Shown piece after piece: positions 8,807-25,922 of a DNA stretch of 64,000 bases. Each line of letters starts with the position of its first letter. Position 1 is the first letter of the stretch. Source of the DNA: Bradyrhizobium semiaridum (GTDB lineage: Bacteria > Pseudomonadota > Alphaproteobacteria > Rhizobiales > Xanthobacteraceae); contig NZ_JAGKJJ010000013.1 in NCBI RefSeq assembly GCF_020329505.1, positions 47,409-111,408 of the forward strand. Reading direction: 5' to 3'. The notes under the pieces were generated by a model. That model saw only the letters and a list, made by a program, of their open reading frames with translations, searched no databases and was not told the origin of the DNA. The position numbers and the translations under genes are program-made.

Positions 8807-9286
8807 GCGCCTTCCGGGCGTGCTGGCACTTGCTGGCATGTCTGTGCTCGCATTCCGAAAACCTGAGATGATAGGAGACCATTCCTTTCCGCATGCCCGC
8901 AAGGATGCTCGAAAGGAGGGAGACCCGTCGCTCTCGTGGAATGCAGGCAGGGGCCTTCAGCGTGCTGAAGTGCCTCGATCCTGTCCAAGACTGCAGGCGC
9001 CCGCGAGAACTTCGTGTTTTCAACGGCTTAATCGCATGGCCTGCATAGACGGGTGAAGACCAGATTTCGCAGTTCAAGCCGCGGCGTGTTCGCGGCTGAA
9101 GGCTGATTTGGTTCGAACCTCGACAGCCCAGGGCCGCAAGGTTCTGGGAGGGCAGGCTTCTAGATGTCGTCTTGCCCGGCATGTCCGAAGGGTCTCGGCC
9201 CCGAGGAATCAGGTTTTGGGCAGGACGATGGGTGCAACCCGGCGGTCCCGCCTCGCGGAAAGGCCGCCAACCGGAGAGAGCTTGCT
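8807..9286 (+). promoter_or_regulatory. long untranslated leader of rplJ
   Basis: No credible gene lies in this stretch of about 480 bases. It contains several inverted repeats, for example GCCGCG/CGCGGC near 9078-9096 and CTCGG/CCGAG near 9195-9205, and a GGAGAGAG ribosome-binding site just before the rplJ GTG. In other bacteria the rplJL leader binds the L10-L12 complex for feedback control. Position and structure fit that role, but I could not identify the kink-turn motif by eye. Confidence 0.45.
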
Positions 9287-9805
9287 GTGGAACGAGCGGC
9301 AAAGAAAGAGGCGGTCGAACAGCTCAACGAGGTCTTCAAGACCACGGGCGTCGCGATCGTTGCTCACTATTCCGGCCTCACCGTCGCCCAGATGCAGAAC
9401 CTGCGCAAGCAGATGAAGCAGGCGGGCGCGTCGGTGAAGGTCTCGAAGAACCGTCTCGCCAAAATTGCTCTTGAAGGCACTGACGTCGCTGCCATCGGCT
9501 CCCTGCTGAAGGGGCCGACCGTGATCGCAACTTCCAACGATCCGGTCGCGGCGCCAAAGGTTGCCATCGATTTCGCCAAGGCGAACGAGAAGTTCGTCAT
9601 CCTCGGCGGCTCGATGGGTAAGACCGTCCTGAATGTCGACAGCGTGAAGGCGCTTGCCTCACTGCCGTCGCTCGACGAACTGCGCGGCAAGATCGTGGGC
9701 CTCATCGTGGCGCCGGCGACCAAGCTCGCTCAGCTGTCCAACGCGCCCGCGGCCAAGCTCGCACGCGTCATTCAGGCTCATGCCTCAAAGGGCGAAGCGG
9801 CCTGA
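9287..9805 (+). CDS. rplJ: 50S ribosomal protein L10
   Basis: L10 (uL10) anchors L7/L12 dimers to the ribosome and joins L11 in the GTPase-associated centre. The 172-residue form starts at GTG 9287 behind GGAGAGAG; the frame is open to 9164, but that extension does not look like the family. Typical segments are [34 protein letters not shown] and [11 protein letters not shown]; the C-terminal helix [16 protein letters not shown] carries L12 sites. rplL follows after 54 bases. Confidence 0.97.
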   Translation: MERAAKKEAVEQLNEVFKTTGVAIVAHYSGLTVAQMQNLRKQMKQAGASVKVSKNRLAKIALEGTDVAAIGSLLKGPTVIATSNDPVAAPKVAIDFAKANEKFVILGGSMGKTVLNVDSVKALASLPSLDELRGKIVGLIVAPATKLAQLSNAPAAKLARVIQAHASKGEAA

Positions 9806-9859
9806 CCCCTTCGCTAATCTCAAACCTGGTTCGAACCAAACGTTTAAGGAAATAGATCA

Positions 9860-10240
9860 ATGGCTGACTTGCAGAAAATCGTCGACGACCTCTCGAGCCT
9901 CACCGTGCTCGAAGCCGCCGAACTCGCCAAGCTCCTCGAAGAGAAGTGGGGCGTCTCCGCCGCTGCCGCCGTCGCGGTGGCCGGCCCGGCCGCTGGTGGC
10001 GGTGGTGCCGCTGCTCCGGCTGAAGAGAAGACCGACTTCACCATCGTGCTGGCTGCCGCCGGCGACAAGAAGATCGAGGTCATCAAGGAAGTCCGCGCCA
10101 TCACCGGTCTCGGCCTGAAGGAAGCCAAGGATCTCGTGGAAGGCGCGCCGAAGCCGGTCAAGGAAGGCGTCAACAAGGAAGAAGCCGACAAGATCAAGGC
10201 CCAGCTCGAGAAGGCTGGCGCCAAGGTTGAGCTCAAGTAA
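9860..10240 (+). CDS. rplL: 50S ribosomal protein L7/L12
   Basis: L12 (bL12) forms the flexible stalk that recruits translational GTPases. The 126-residue protein has an N-terminal dimerisation domain ([20 protein letters not shown]), an Ala/Gly/Pro hinge, and a C-terminal factor-binding domain with [20 protein letters not shown] and [20 protein letters not shown]. It ends the rplJL pair; a GC hairpin follows before rpoB. Confidence 0.98.
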   Translation: MADLQKIVDDLSSLTVLEAAELAKLLEEKWGVSAAAAVAVAGPAAGGGGAAAPAEEKTDFTIVLAAAGDKKIEVIKEVRAITGLGLKEAKDLVEGAPKPVKEGVNKEEADKIKAQLEKAGAKVELK

Positions 10241-10258
10241 CCCGTTACTTGAGCGAAG

Positions 10259-10286
10259 TCCCGGGCGAACGAAAGCTCGCCCGGGA
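10259..10286 (+). terminator. hairpin (possible attenuator) after rplL
   Basis: TCCCGGGCGA (10259-10268) pairs perfectly with TCGCCCGGGA (10277-10286) around an 8-base loop, 18 bases after the rplL stop. There is no T-run, so it more likely attenuates or stabilises the upstream mRNA than terminates fully, as expected between rplL and rpoB. Confidence 0.55.
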
Positions 10287-10724
10287 GCCTTCACCAGGTC
10301 CGGGATGGCGTGGCGGAGGTCGAAGCGGGCGTGCGACAGGTCGTCGCGTCGCACGCTGGACACAAGAAAGTGTGGGGATGCGTGGACTTAACCCTCGAAT
10401 CTCCATTATTGCCTCCCCATATCGGGTCGGCAGCGGAAAAACACGGTCGGCGGCGGGAACGGCAGGGTTCCCGGCGTAAGCCGTTGGGAGACAGGCAGAT
10501 TTCGGGCTTTTTCAGTCCGTGAAGCGGAACGTTCGGACGGGCGGGTGCAGTGATGCGCCCCGCGCGTCGTTTTGCGTTTTGAAGGCCAAGGGCGCCGGGT
10601 TAGGGAATTAATTCCTGAGCCTCGGCTTCGTTCCTTCGAGACGATGCGAAATTCAACCCGGGGCCGATGGCAGTCGCGTCCCGGAAGGTTCGCCCCACAA
10701 AGGCGACGAAAATGAGAGGCCACG
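10287..10724 (+). promoter_or_regulatory. rplL-rpoB intergenic region with hairpins
   Basis: This stretch of about 440 bases has no credible gene. A second strong stem is GCGTGCGAC (10329-10337) with GTCGCACGC (10348-10356). In other bacteria this position holds an attenuator and an RNase III processing site that uncouple rpoBC from the ribosomal genes; these stems are candidates by position only. Confidence 0.4.
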
Positions 10725-14843
<4,119 letters not shown>

Positions 14844-14858
14844 CGTTCGCGATTTACG

Positions 14859-14878
14859 CCCGGCGCGAAAGCGCCGGG
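14859..14878 (+). repeat. GAAA-loop hairpin between rpoB and rpoC
   Basis: CCCGGCGC and GCGCCGGG form a perfect 8-bp stem closed by a GAAA tetraloop, 15 bases after the rpoB stop. It has no T-run and probably affects mRNA stability or processing rather than termination. Confidence 0.5.
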
Positions 14879-14971
14879 TCTTCGCGCTCCGCTCGGACGT
14901 TGAGCAGGGCGCGGGCTGATTAGAAGTTTCGAATTTGCTGCCGGTGACGATCGGCACGCGAGGAGAAGACC

Positions 14972-19174
<4,203 letters not shown>

Positions 19175-19203
19175 GCACCCGCAAGACTACGGTACTGAGC
19201 GAG

Positions 19204-19229
19204 AAGGCCGGCGTTGTGCCGGCCTTTTT
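19204..19229 (+). terminator. intrinsic terminator after rpoC
   Basis: AAGGCCGGC (19204-19212) pairs with GCCGGCCTT (19218-19226) and continues into TTTTT. It cleanly ends the rpoBC unit 30 bases after the stop, so the next genes need their own promoter. Confidence 0.9.
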
Positions 19230-19287
19230 GCTGCTTTCTTTGCTTGCTGCGATGCAGGGACGCACTTTGTTCATCTTTCCTTCAGGC

Positions 19288-19303
19288 GCAAAAGCGCTTT
19301 TGC
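19288..19303. promoter_or_regulatory. perfect 16-bp palindrome upstream of the fusion gene
   Basis: GCAAAAGCGCTTTTGC is a perfect 16-bp palindrome lying 76 bases before the amine-oxidase/methyltransferase start and behind the rpoC terminator. Its symmetry and position suit a dimeric regulator's operator; no regulator gene is adjacent. Confidence 0.35.
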
Positions 19304-19379
19304 TAGGCTGACTTGGACTGGCTCTCGAACCGGCTCTTGGACCGGCTGCCGAGCAGATTCCGGAGACGACGGATTTCAT

Positions 19380-21440
19380 ATGCTTGACTTGGCTATCGTT
19401 GGCGGGGGCCCCGGGGGGCTGATGAGTGCCTGGTACCTGAAGCGTAAGCTCGGCGACCTCTGCCGGGTTACGATCTTCGAGGCATCGGACCGGCTCGGCG
19501 GCAAGATCCTCACCCGCAAGTTCGAGACCGCGCCGGCGATGTACGAGGCTGGCGTCGCCGAGATCTACGACTACTCGATGACCGGCCCCGATCCGCTGCG
19601 CGAGCTGATCCAGCATTTCGGCCTGCAGACCATCCCGATGGACGCCGAGCAGGTGCAGCTCGACGGCGAATTGCTGGCCGACGTGGCCGGCATGCGCCGC
19701 AAATACGGCGCGAAGACCGCGGCCGCGATCGAGGCGTTCCGCGAGCGTTGCACCAAGCTGGTGTCGCCGATCGAATATTATGAAGGCATCGGCGCTCACG
19801 ACAACGAGCACCCATGGGCCTACAAGACCGCCGAGCAGGTGCTCGACGAGGAGGTCAAGGACGATATCGCCAAGCGCTTCTTCAAGGTGATGGCGCGCTC
19901 CGACATCGCGACCGAGAGCCACAACACCAACGGCCTCAACGCGCTGAAGAACTACGTGATGGACGTCGACGGCTATATCGGCCTGTACTCGATCCAGAAC
20001 GGCAACGAGCAGCTGATCGATTGCCTGCGCTCGGAGGTCAGCGCCGACATCCAGCTCAACCATCGCGTGCTCAAGGTCGGCAAGACCGAGAGCGGCCGCT
20101 ACCAGCTCAACATGATGAACGGCAAGGGGCCGGAGACGCGCGACTTCGATCTCGTGCTGGTCTGCCTGCCGCATTCCTGGCTCGCCACCATGCGCTGGGA
20201 CGGCGAAGAGCTGCGCCGGTCGATGGTCAAGCACGTCGCCTATTTCGATCGCCCCGCGCATTATCTGCGGGTCTCGATCCTGTTCGACGAACCGTTCTGG
20301 GGCGAGAAGATCCCCGGCGCCTGGTTCATGTCGGAGGCGTTCGGCGGCTGTTGCGTCTACAATGAGGGCGCGCGCCATGATGTCGGCAAGCACGGCGTGC
20401 TGAACTGGCTGATCGCCGGCTCCGACGCGCTGGCCTTCGCCAATCTCAGCGACCAGGAGCTGATCGATGCCGCGCTGAAATCGCTGCCGGCCTCGCTTGG
20501 TGATGCGCGGGCGCATTTCCTGGAAGGCAAGATCCACCGCTGGCTGTCGTCGGTCAACGCGCTGCCGGGCGGCCTGCCGGTGCGCGACGTCATGACCAAC
20601 CATCGTCCCGAGCCGAAGCAGCATCCGGGCATCGTGGTGGTCGGCGACTATCTGTTCGATTCGACGCTCAACGGCCTGCTCGATTCCTCTGACGCCGCGA
20701 CCGACATCGTCGTCACCGAGATGATGCGGCTGCGCCGCGCCCGCGCGCAGCAAGCCACGGGCGTATCCGACAAGATCGACCGCAGCTATTTCGAGAACTA
20801 CCGCGGCGTCGGTCCGTATCGTGAGGCCTGGCGCCAGTTCACCGATCCCGCCTATCTGACCGACCAGATCAAGACGGTCTGGGGCAGGGCGAAGGGCTAC
20901 AGGCTGCTGGTCGCCGGTTCCGCGAGCGGCGAGCTGGTCGGCGCGCTGCGCGAGCGCGGCATCGATGCCTGGGGCATCGAGAACAACCGCTACATCCACG
21001 GCAAGACGCCGAAGGCGCTCAAGAAGTACAACAAGCTCGGCTCGATCGCCGACATGCCGTTCAGGGACGATGAGTTCGACTTCGTGTTCGAGACCTCGCT
21101 GTGCCATCTTGGCGAAAAGCAGGTGGTGCGCGCGGTGCGCGAGCTCAACCGCGTGGTCAAGACCGGCCTCGTCTTCGGCTCGGTCACCTCGGACATGGCT
21201 CCTGCGCTGATCGACCGCTACGACCTCTTGCGCGGGGTGAAGAAGCTTGGCACCTGGTGGGAATGGTCGGAGCTGTTCTTCGGCAACGGTTTCGACCTGT
21301 CGATGCACCGCCGCGACTGCACCGATGCGCTGTGGGCGCTGACGCTTGCCGCCAACAAGGGGCCGGGCCAGTGGTACGCCGACGCGGACAGCCTGCGTTA
21401 TTCCTTCTTCGACAAGGTCGACGACGCCGAGGACGATTAA
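19380..21440 (+). CDS. FAD amine-oxidase-like / SAM methyltransferase fusion protein
   Basis: This 686-residue protein joins two domains. Residues 1 to about 450 form a flavin amine-oxidase/desaturase-like domain: the dinucleotide-binding start LAIVGGGPGGLMSAWYL, the next segment EASDRLGGKILTRKF, and a C-terminal FAD motif VVVGDYLFDSTLNGLLDSSD. Residues about 480-686 resemble a class I SAM-dependent methyltransferase: motif I is YRLLVAGSASGELVGAL (near 508), followed by IDAWGIENN and ADMPFRDDEFDFVFETS. Motif I deviates from the usual GxGxG, so methyl transfer is uncertain. No signal peptide is seen. It is followed by an ABC exporter on the same strand, suggesting it makes or modifies an exported small molecule or lipid. 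The substrate is unknown. Confidence 0.8.
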   Translation: MLDLAIVGGGPGGLMSAWYLKRKLGDLCRVTIFEASDRLGGKILTRKFETAPAMYEAGVAEIYDYSMTGPDPLRELIQHFGLQTIPMDAEQVQLDGELLADVAGMRRKYGAKTAAAIEAFRERCTKLVSPIEYYEGIGAHDNEHPWAYKTAEQVLDEEVKDDIAKRFFKVMARSDIATESHNTNGLNALKNYVMDVDGYIGLYSIQNGNEQLIDCLRSEVSADIQLNHRVLKVGKTESGRYQLNMMNGKGPETRDFDLVLVCLPHSWLATMRWDGEELRRSMVKHVAYFDRPAHYLRVSILFDEPFWGEKIPGAWFMSEAFGGCCVYNEGARHDVGKHGVLNWLIAGSDALAFANLSDQELIDAALKSLPASLGDARAHFLEGKIHRWLSSVNALPGGLPVRDVMTNHRPEPKQHPGIVVVGDYLFDSTLNGLLDSSDAATDIVVTEMMRLRRARAQQATGVSDKIDRSYFENYRGVGPYREAWRQFTDPAYLTDQIKTVWGRAKGYRLLVAGSASGELVGALRERGIDAWGIENNRYIHGKTPKALKKYNKLGSIADMPFRDDEFDFVFETSLCHLGEKQVVRAVRELNRVVKTGLVFGSVTSDMAPALIDRYDLLRGVKKLGTWWEWSELFFGNGFDLSMHRRDCTDALWALTLAANKGPGQWYADADSLRYSFFDKVDDAEDD

Positions 21441-21634
21441 CTGCCGCGACGCGGGCGCGCGACCTCGCGTCAATAAACCGTCAAGCGCACGAAGCGGTCG
21501 GCATCGAGTTCGCCCGCCGCCGATCCAAACGCTTTGCCGAACGCATCGTGATCGCATAGGATCGCCGCCGCGGCGTTCGGCCGTCTGCGATTTCGCGTAG
21601 CGGTCATGCCGGCCGTGGAGCATCGGTTGGTTTC

Positions 21635-23683
21635 ATGGCGCCAAAGCCTCCTGCATCTGACGATCCGAGATCGGCCGACGCCGACGATCCCGAGCTGAAA
21701 AGGAAACTCGCGGCGGGCAGCGCGCCGGCAGCGGCCGCCGCGGCCAAGCCCGCCGCCGCACCGACCGACGATGCCGCCGACGAGGAGGATGAGGACGACG
21801 AGCTCGAGCTCGACGACAATGATGACGACGAGGACCTTGTCGTCTTCACCGCCAAGGAAGCCGCCGGCGCGCTCTCCACGTTATACGGCTTCGTCAGGCC
21901 GCTGCTGGCAAACTACCGGAAGCCGTTCGCCTTCGTCGCCTTCGGCGTGCTGGTCGAGACGTTGTTCAACGTCATCATGCCGCTCAGCCTCAAGTTCCTG
22001 ATCGACGACGCGCTCGGCGAGGAAGATTTCCAGGCGCTCTACAAGATCCTCGGCGTGCTGGCGGTGGCCGGCATCGTCACCTCGATCATCGCGGTCTGGT
22101 ACGAGCGCTGGGATGCGCGGCTCGCCGCCGGCATCATCGCCGATGTCCGGACGCGGATCTTCGAGCACGTCCAGAACCTGCCGTCGGCCTATTTCGCCCG
22201 CACCAAGCGCGGCGAGATCCTGTCGCGCTTCTCGATCGACCTGTCGGCGTTCGAAGGCTCGATCAAGACTTTCGCCAACAGCGCGGCGCTGCCGTTCCTG
22301 GAGCTGATCGCCGGCATCATTCTGATGCTGTTCCTGAACTGGCAACTCGCCGCGGTGGCGCTGCTGATCTTCCCGATCACGCTGATCGGCCCGCGCATCC
22401 TCACCCCGAAGGCGGTGCAGGCCAATTACGAGCAAAAGCAGAACGAGGCGGCGCTGCTCGCCACGGTGCAGGAGAACGTGGCCGCGCAGGCGGTGGTGAA
22501 GGCGTTCAACTTGCAGCGCCGCGCGCTCGGCTGGTTCACGATGCGCAACCTCGACGTCCGGACCAAGGCGGCGTCCGCCATGTTCCTGTCGACCATGGTG
22601 GAGCGCACCGTCACCATCGCGGTGCTGCTGCTGCACCTCGTGGTGCTGGCGATCGGCGCTTATCTGGCAACCAAGGGGCAGATCACGGTCGGCACTTTCG
22701 TGACCTTCGAGAGTGCGTTCTGGGAGGTGTCGTACAATATCGCCCATCTGATGCATTTCATTCCGGTGTCGATCCAGTCCGCGGCGGCGGTACAGCACAT
22801 CCAGGAACTGCTTGACGAGCCGACCCGCGGCGCCGACCGGCCCGGCGCGCCGGACCTGCCGCGCATCACCAACGACATCAGCTTCGACCGCGTCACCTTC
22901 CGGTATGAAGGCGCGCAGACGCCGGTGCTCGACAATCTCAGCCTCAAGCTCAATGCCGGCAAGAGCATCGCAATCGTGGGGCCGAGCGGCTCCGGCAAGA
23001 GCACGCTGATCAATCTGATCCTGCGGCTCTACGTGCCGGATGAGGGCCGCGTCGCCATCGACGGCGTCGACATCCGCCGGGTGACGCGGGAATCGCTGCG
23101 CGCCAGCATGGCGGTGGTGTTCCAGGAGAACATGCTGTTCAACATGTCGATCCGCGAGAACATCCGGCTCGGCAAGGAGGGAGCTGATGACGCCGAGGTC
23201 GAGGACGCCGCGAAGAAGGCCGAGATCCACAGCTACATCATGAGCCTGCCGGAGGGCTACGACACGCCGGTCGGCGAGCGCGGCGACACGCTGTCGGGCG
23301 GTCAGCGCCAGCGCATCGCGATCGCCCGCGCGATCATCCGCAATCCCTCCGTGCTGCTGCTCGACGAGGCCACCTCGGCGCTCGATCAGACCACGGAAGC
23401 CGCGATCAACCGCACGCTGCTCAACGTCGCCAAGGGCCGCACCATGATCTGGTCGACGCACCGCCTGACCTCGGTGGTCGAGATGGACGAGATCATCGTG
23501 ATCTCGGGCGGCCAGGCGATCGAGCGCGGATCACACGCCGAGCTGCTCGCCAGGAACGGGGTCTATCGCAAGCTCTGGGACGACCAGGGCCACGTGTCTC
23601 ACAGCGCCGACGACGGCGCCGTGGACGACGATGATGATGAAGAGGATGACGAGGACGACGAGGAGGGCGACGACGCCGCGTGA
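21635..23683 (+). CDS. ABC exporter (fused permease-ATPase) with acidic tails
   Basis: This 682-residue half-transporter has an N-terminal six-helix type I exporter domain (about residues 85-370) and a C-terminal ATPase with Walker A GPSGSGKST, signature LSGGQRQR, Walker B VLLLDEATSALD and the H-loop STHRL. It resembles MsbA/multidrug or lipid exporters and should work as a homodimer in the inner membrane. Two oddities stand out: an N-terminal extension of about 70 residues rich in Asp and Glu (EEDEDDELELDDNDDDEDL), and a C-terminal run of about 24 residues that is nearly all Asp/Glu. The coding DNA of the latter overlaps the convergent flavoprotein gene. Substrate unknown. Confidence 0.93.
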   Translation: MAPKPPASDDPRSADADDPELKRKLAAGSAPAAAAAAKPAAAPTDDAADEEDEDDELELDDNDDDEDLVVFTAKEAAGALSTLYGFVRPLLANYRKPFAFVAFGVLVETLFNVIMPLSLKFLIDDALGEEDFQALYKILGVLAVAGIVTSIIAVWYERWDARLAAGIIADVRTRIFEHVQNLPSAYFARTKRGEILSRFSIDLSAFEGSIKTFANSAALPFLELIAGIILMLFLNWQLAAVALLIFPITLIGPRILTPKAVQANYEQKQNEAALLATVQENVAAQAVVKAFNLQRRALGWFTMRNLDVRTKAASAMFLSTMVERTVTIAVLLLHLVVLAIGAYLATKGQITVGTFVTFESAFWEVSYNIAHLMHFIPVSIQSAAAVQHIQELLDEPTRGADRPGAPDLPRITNDISFDRVTFRYEGAQTPVLDNLSLKLNAGKSIAIVGPSGSGKSTLINLILRLYVPDEGRVAIDGVDIRRVTRESLRASMAVVFQENMLFNMSIRENIRLGKEGADDAEVEDAAKKAEIHSYIMSLPEGYDTPVGERGDTLSGGQRQRIAIARAIIRNPSVLLLDEATSALDQTTEAAINRTLLNVAKGRTMIWSTHRLTSVVEMDEIIVISGGQAIERGSHAELLARNGVYRKLWDDQGHVSHSADDGAVDDDDDEEDDEDDEEGDDAA

Positions 23684-24852
23684 TCCGTTCGCGCGGGCGA
23701 TGGCACCGCGATCCGGCTGCGCAGCCGCCTCAACCAGCCCTGGCCGAGATAGCCGAGGAAGCGGGCCCAGCGCTGGGCCACCCAGTAAGGCCCGCGATCG
23801 ATCGACACCGAACGGAAGCTGAAGGCCTTGCTGTTCGACCAGGCGTCGCAGGCCGTCTTGACCGGGTCGTCGTAGAACGCGTCGATCTTGTCCGCGCCCA
23901 TGCCTTCGGTGGCGAGCCAGGCCGGGATATGGACGCTGCAGAGCCGGGCGACGTCGGTGAACACCTTGTCCGTCCCAGTGCCGGTGACCGGGCAGGTGGT
24001 GGCGAAGGCGTCGCCCACCAGCACGAGACCGGCCTGCCGATAGCCGGTGCTGACATAGAGGTCGGCCGGCCGGATCTTGATGTCGCCGCTGACATCGAAC
24101 GCGCCGGTGAGCCGGCGCAGCCGCGGCAGCGCGGCGTTCAACGTCTCGACCGGATGGCGCCGCATCGTGCGCAGCCATGGATCGGTGGCCGGGCGGTAGG
24201 TGAACAGGTTGGCGCGCATCCGCTCGCCGACCGGGAACAGGGTGATGTAGGGAATGAGGTCGCTCGGCCGTTCCGAGAAATAGGTCATGGCCGGAAACGG
24301 GAAGGCGGGGCGGTCCACCGGGACGACGTCGAAGCCGATCGAGATCGAGTGGCAGTAGCTGGTGACCTCGCGCTCGATGCCCAGCATCCGGCGCAACCCG
24401 ACGTTCAAGCCGTTGGCGAGCACCACGAGGCGCGCCGAGATCGTCTCGCCATGGGCCAGCACAAGCCGCTGACGTTCGGCGCTGGTCTTGACCTCGACCA
24501 CCTTGTCGCAGACGAACTCCGCCGGTCCGGATATCTCGGCCCTGATGGCGCCGATCAGCGCATCGTACATGATGCCGTATTGCTGCCTCGGCTGCCGGTC
24601 GAGCAGACGGCCGAAGCGTGCGATCCAGTTCTCGCCGCTGTGAGTCGCCGAGCGCAGCACCGATTCGGCAAGGCCCGTGCTGACGAATCGGCCGAGTTGG
24701 TCGTCTCCGCCGAGCTTTTCGACCCGGAAATCGAACGGATAGACTTGATGCGGGTCGATCAAGACGCTCGGAATCCCGGCGCGTCCGAGCATCGCCGCCG
24801 CCGTCGAGCCCGCGAGACCTCCACCAATAATCGCGATGTCGGTGTACCGCAT
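23599..24852 (-). CDS. FAD-dependent monooxygenase/oxidoreductase
   Basis: This 417-residue flavoprotein belongs to the group that includes aromatic hydroxylases, geranylgeranyl reductases and halogenases. It starts with DIAIIGGGLAGSTAAAMLG, a dinucleotide fold, and has the second FAD motif LVLVGDAFATTCPVTGTGT. I do not see the WxWxIP motif of tryptophan halogenases. The last ~25 residues are a serine run (SSSSSSSSSSSSSS and neighbours) that exists because the frame reads through the antisense of the exporter's Asp/Glu codons, an 85-base tail-to-tail overlap. The catalytic part ends before that, so the tail is probably a stop-loss extension. Its place beside the fusion gene and exporter suggests a common pathway. 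Confidence 0.85.
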   Translation of the reverse strand: MRYTDIAIIGGGLAGSTAAAMLGRAGIPSVLIDPHQVYPFDFRVEKLGGDDQLGRFVSTGLAESVLRSATHSGENWIARFGRLLDRQPRQQYGIMYDALIGAIRAEISGPAEFVCDKVVEVKTSAERQRLVLAHGETISARLVVLANGLNVGLRRMLGIEREVTSYCHSISIGFDVVPVDRPAFPFPAMTYFSERPSDLIPYITLFPVGERMRANLFTYRPATDPWLRTMRRHPVETLNAALPRLRRLTGAFDVSGDIKIRPADLYVSTGYRQAGLVLVGDAFATTCPVTGTGTDKVFTDVARLCSVHIPAWLATEGMGADKIDAFYDDPVKTACDAWSNSKAFSFRSVSIDRGPYWVAQRWARFLGYLGQGWLRRLRSRIAVPSPARTDHAASSPSSSSSSSSSSSSSSTAPSSAL

Positions 24853-25535
24853 GAGGGGTTCCGCGCGCCGTAGAACCCTTCTTTTGCGCCGCGAATGGCA
24901 AATAAAGGCTTAGTTTTACCGGCAGCCTTAACGACGAAGCTGCGGAGAGTTGTTTCTAGCCATATTTTATCCGGGTATAATGCGACGATCCGACGCGTGG
25001 CTATCGCCGACGGGCAGGGTCGGCTGGCATAATTCTCCGCGTGCTTCGCGCCGACGAAATGCTAAATATCCAAGCGGCAGAGGCATTTCTTTGCTTGTCG
25101 TTTCGCTTGACTTCACTATCTCTCGATTATACAAGGCCCGCACTTATCGACAGGCGGTGAGCAACGCCAGCGTCGGAACGGAACACCCTGACGGCCCCTT
25201 GCGGCGGGACGGGCACCAACCTCGACGAATGCCGCTCAGACGCTGTCGAAGATAGCTAGGCAATGCCAGGACGATTTTAGTTCTCTTGAGCAAGTCCTCT
25301 TGAGAGTGAATTCGGATGCATGACCTCGGTGGCGGACTGAACAGCGAACGCTGATCGGTCCGGGATCGCGGTCCTCTGTGGCGTCGAAGCGCTTTCCGCT
25401 CAGCGATGAGTGGTTGGCGCGATTTCGCTTTGCGCGGGTATTTGATTCGCGCCGGGCGGGCCGTACGGGACGGCTGTTCCCGAGAAGAATTGGCGGGGCC
25501 ATTCAAGGCTTCGCGAACGGAAGGGTGAAGGCTGC
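24853..25535. other. 683-base gap before rpsL
   Basis: No credible gene is seen. The left part is the upstream region of the minus-strand flavoprotein. The right part is the probable promoter and leader of rpsL. A TATAAT at 24976-24981 has no -35 at good spacing. Confidence 0.5.
25107..25133 (+). promoter_or_regulatory. candidate promoter of the rpsL (str) operon
   Basis: TTGACT (25107-25112) and TATACA (25128-25133) are 15 bases apart; taking CTTGAC as an alphaproteobacterial -35 gives 16. It would leave a leader of about 400 bases. Element quality is good but spacing is short. Confidence 0.4.
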
Positions 25536-25907
25536 ATGCCGACGATCAACCAGCTGATCGCAAATCCACGTGAAGTGCAGAAGTCGCGCAAGAAGGTGCC
25601 GGCGCTGCAGCAGTCGCCGCAGAAGCGCGGCGTGTGCACGCGCGTCTATACCACGACCCCGAAGAAGCCGAACTCGGCGCTTCGTAAGGTTGCCAAGGTG
25701 CGCCTGACCAACGGCTTCGAGGTGATCGGCTACATCCCGGGTGAGGGCCATAACCTGCAGGAGCACTCGGTGGTGATGATCCGCGGCGGCCGCGTCAAGG
25801 ACTTGCCCGGCGTGCGCTACCACATCCTCCGCGGCGTGCTGGATACCCAGGGCGTCAAGAACCGTAAGCAGCGCCGTTCGAAGTACGGCGCCAAGCGTCC
25901 GAAGTAA
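25536..25907 (+). CDS. rpsL: 30S ribosomal protein S12
   Basis: S12 (uS12) lies at the decoding centre and controls translational accuracy. The 123-residue protein is highly conserved: [12 protein letters not shown], then [18 protein letters not shown], then [13 protein letters not shown]. The lysines and proline altered in streptomycin-resistant bacteria have the sensitive-type residues. It begins the str operon, with rpsG 15 bases downstream. Confidence 0.99.
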   Translation: MPTINQLIANPREVQKSRKKVPALQQSPQKRGVCTRVYTTTPKKPNSALRKVAKVRLTNGFEVIGYIPGEGHNLQEHSVVMIRGGRVKDLPGVRYHILRGVLDTQGVKNRKQRRSKYGAKRPK

Positions 25908-25922
25908 GCGGGAACCGATCAG

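Noticed and set aside
24976..24981. TATAAT as an additional promoter upstream of rpsL
   Set aside because: The best -35 (TTGTTT) is 20 bases away, too far for a convincing promoter.
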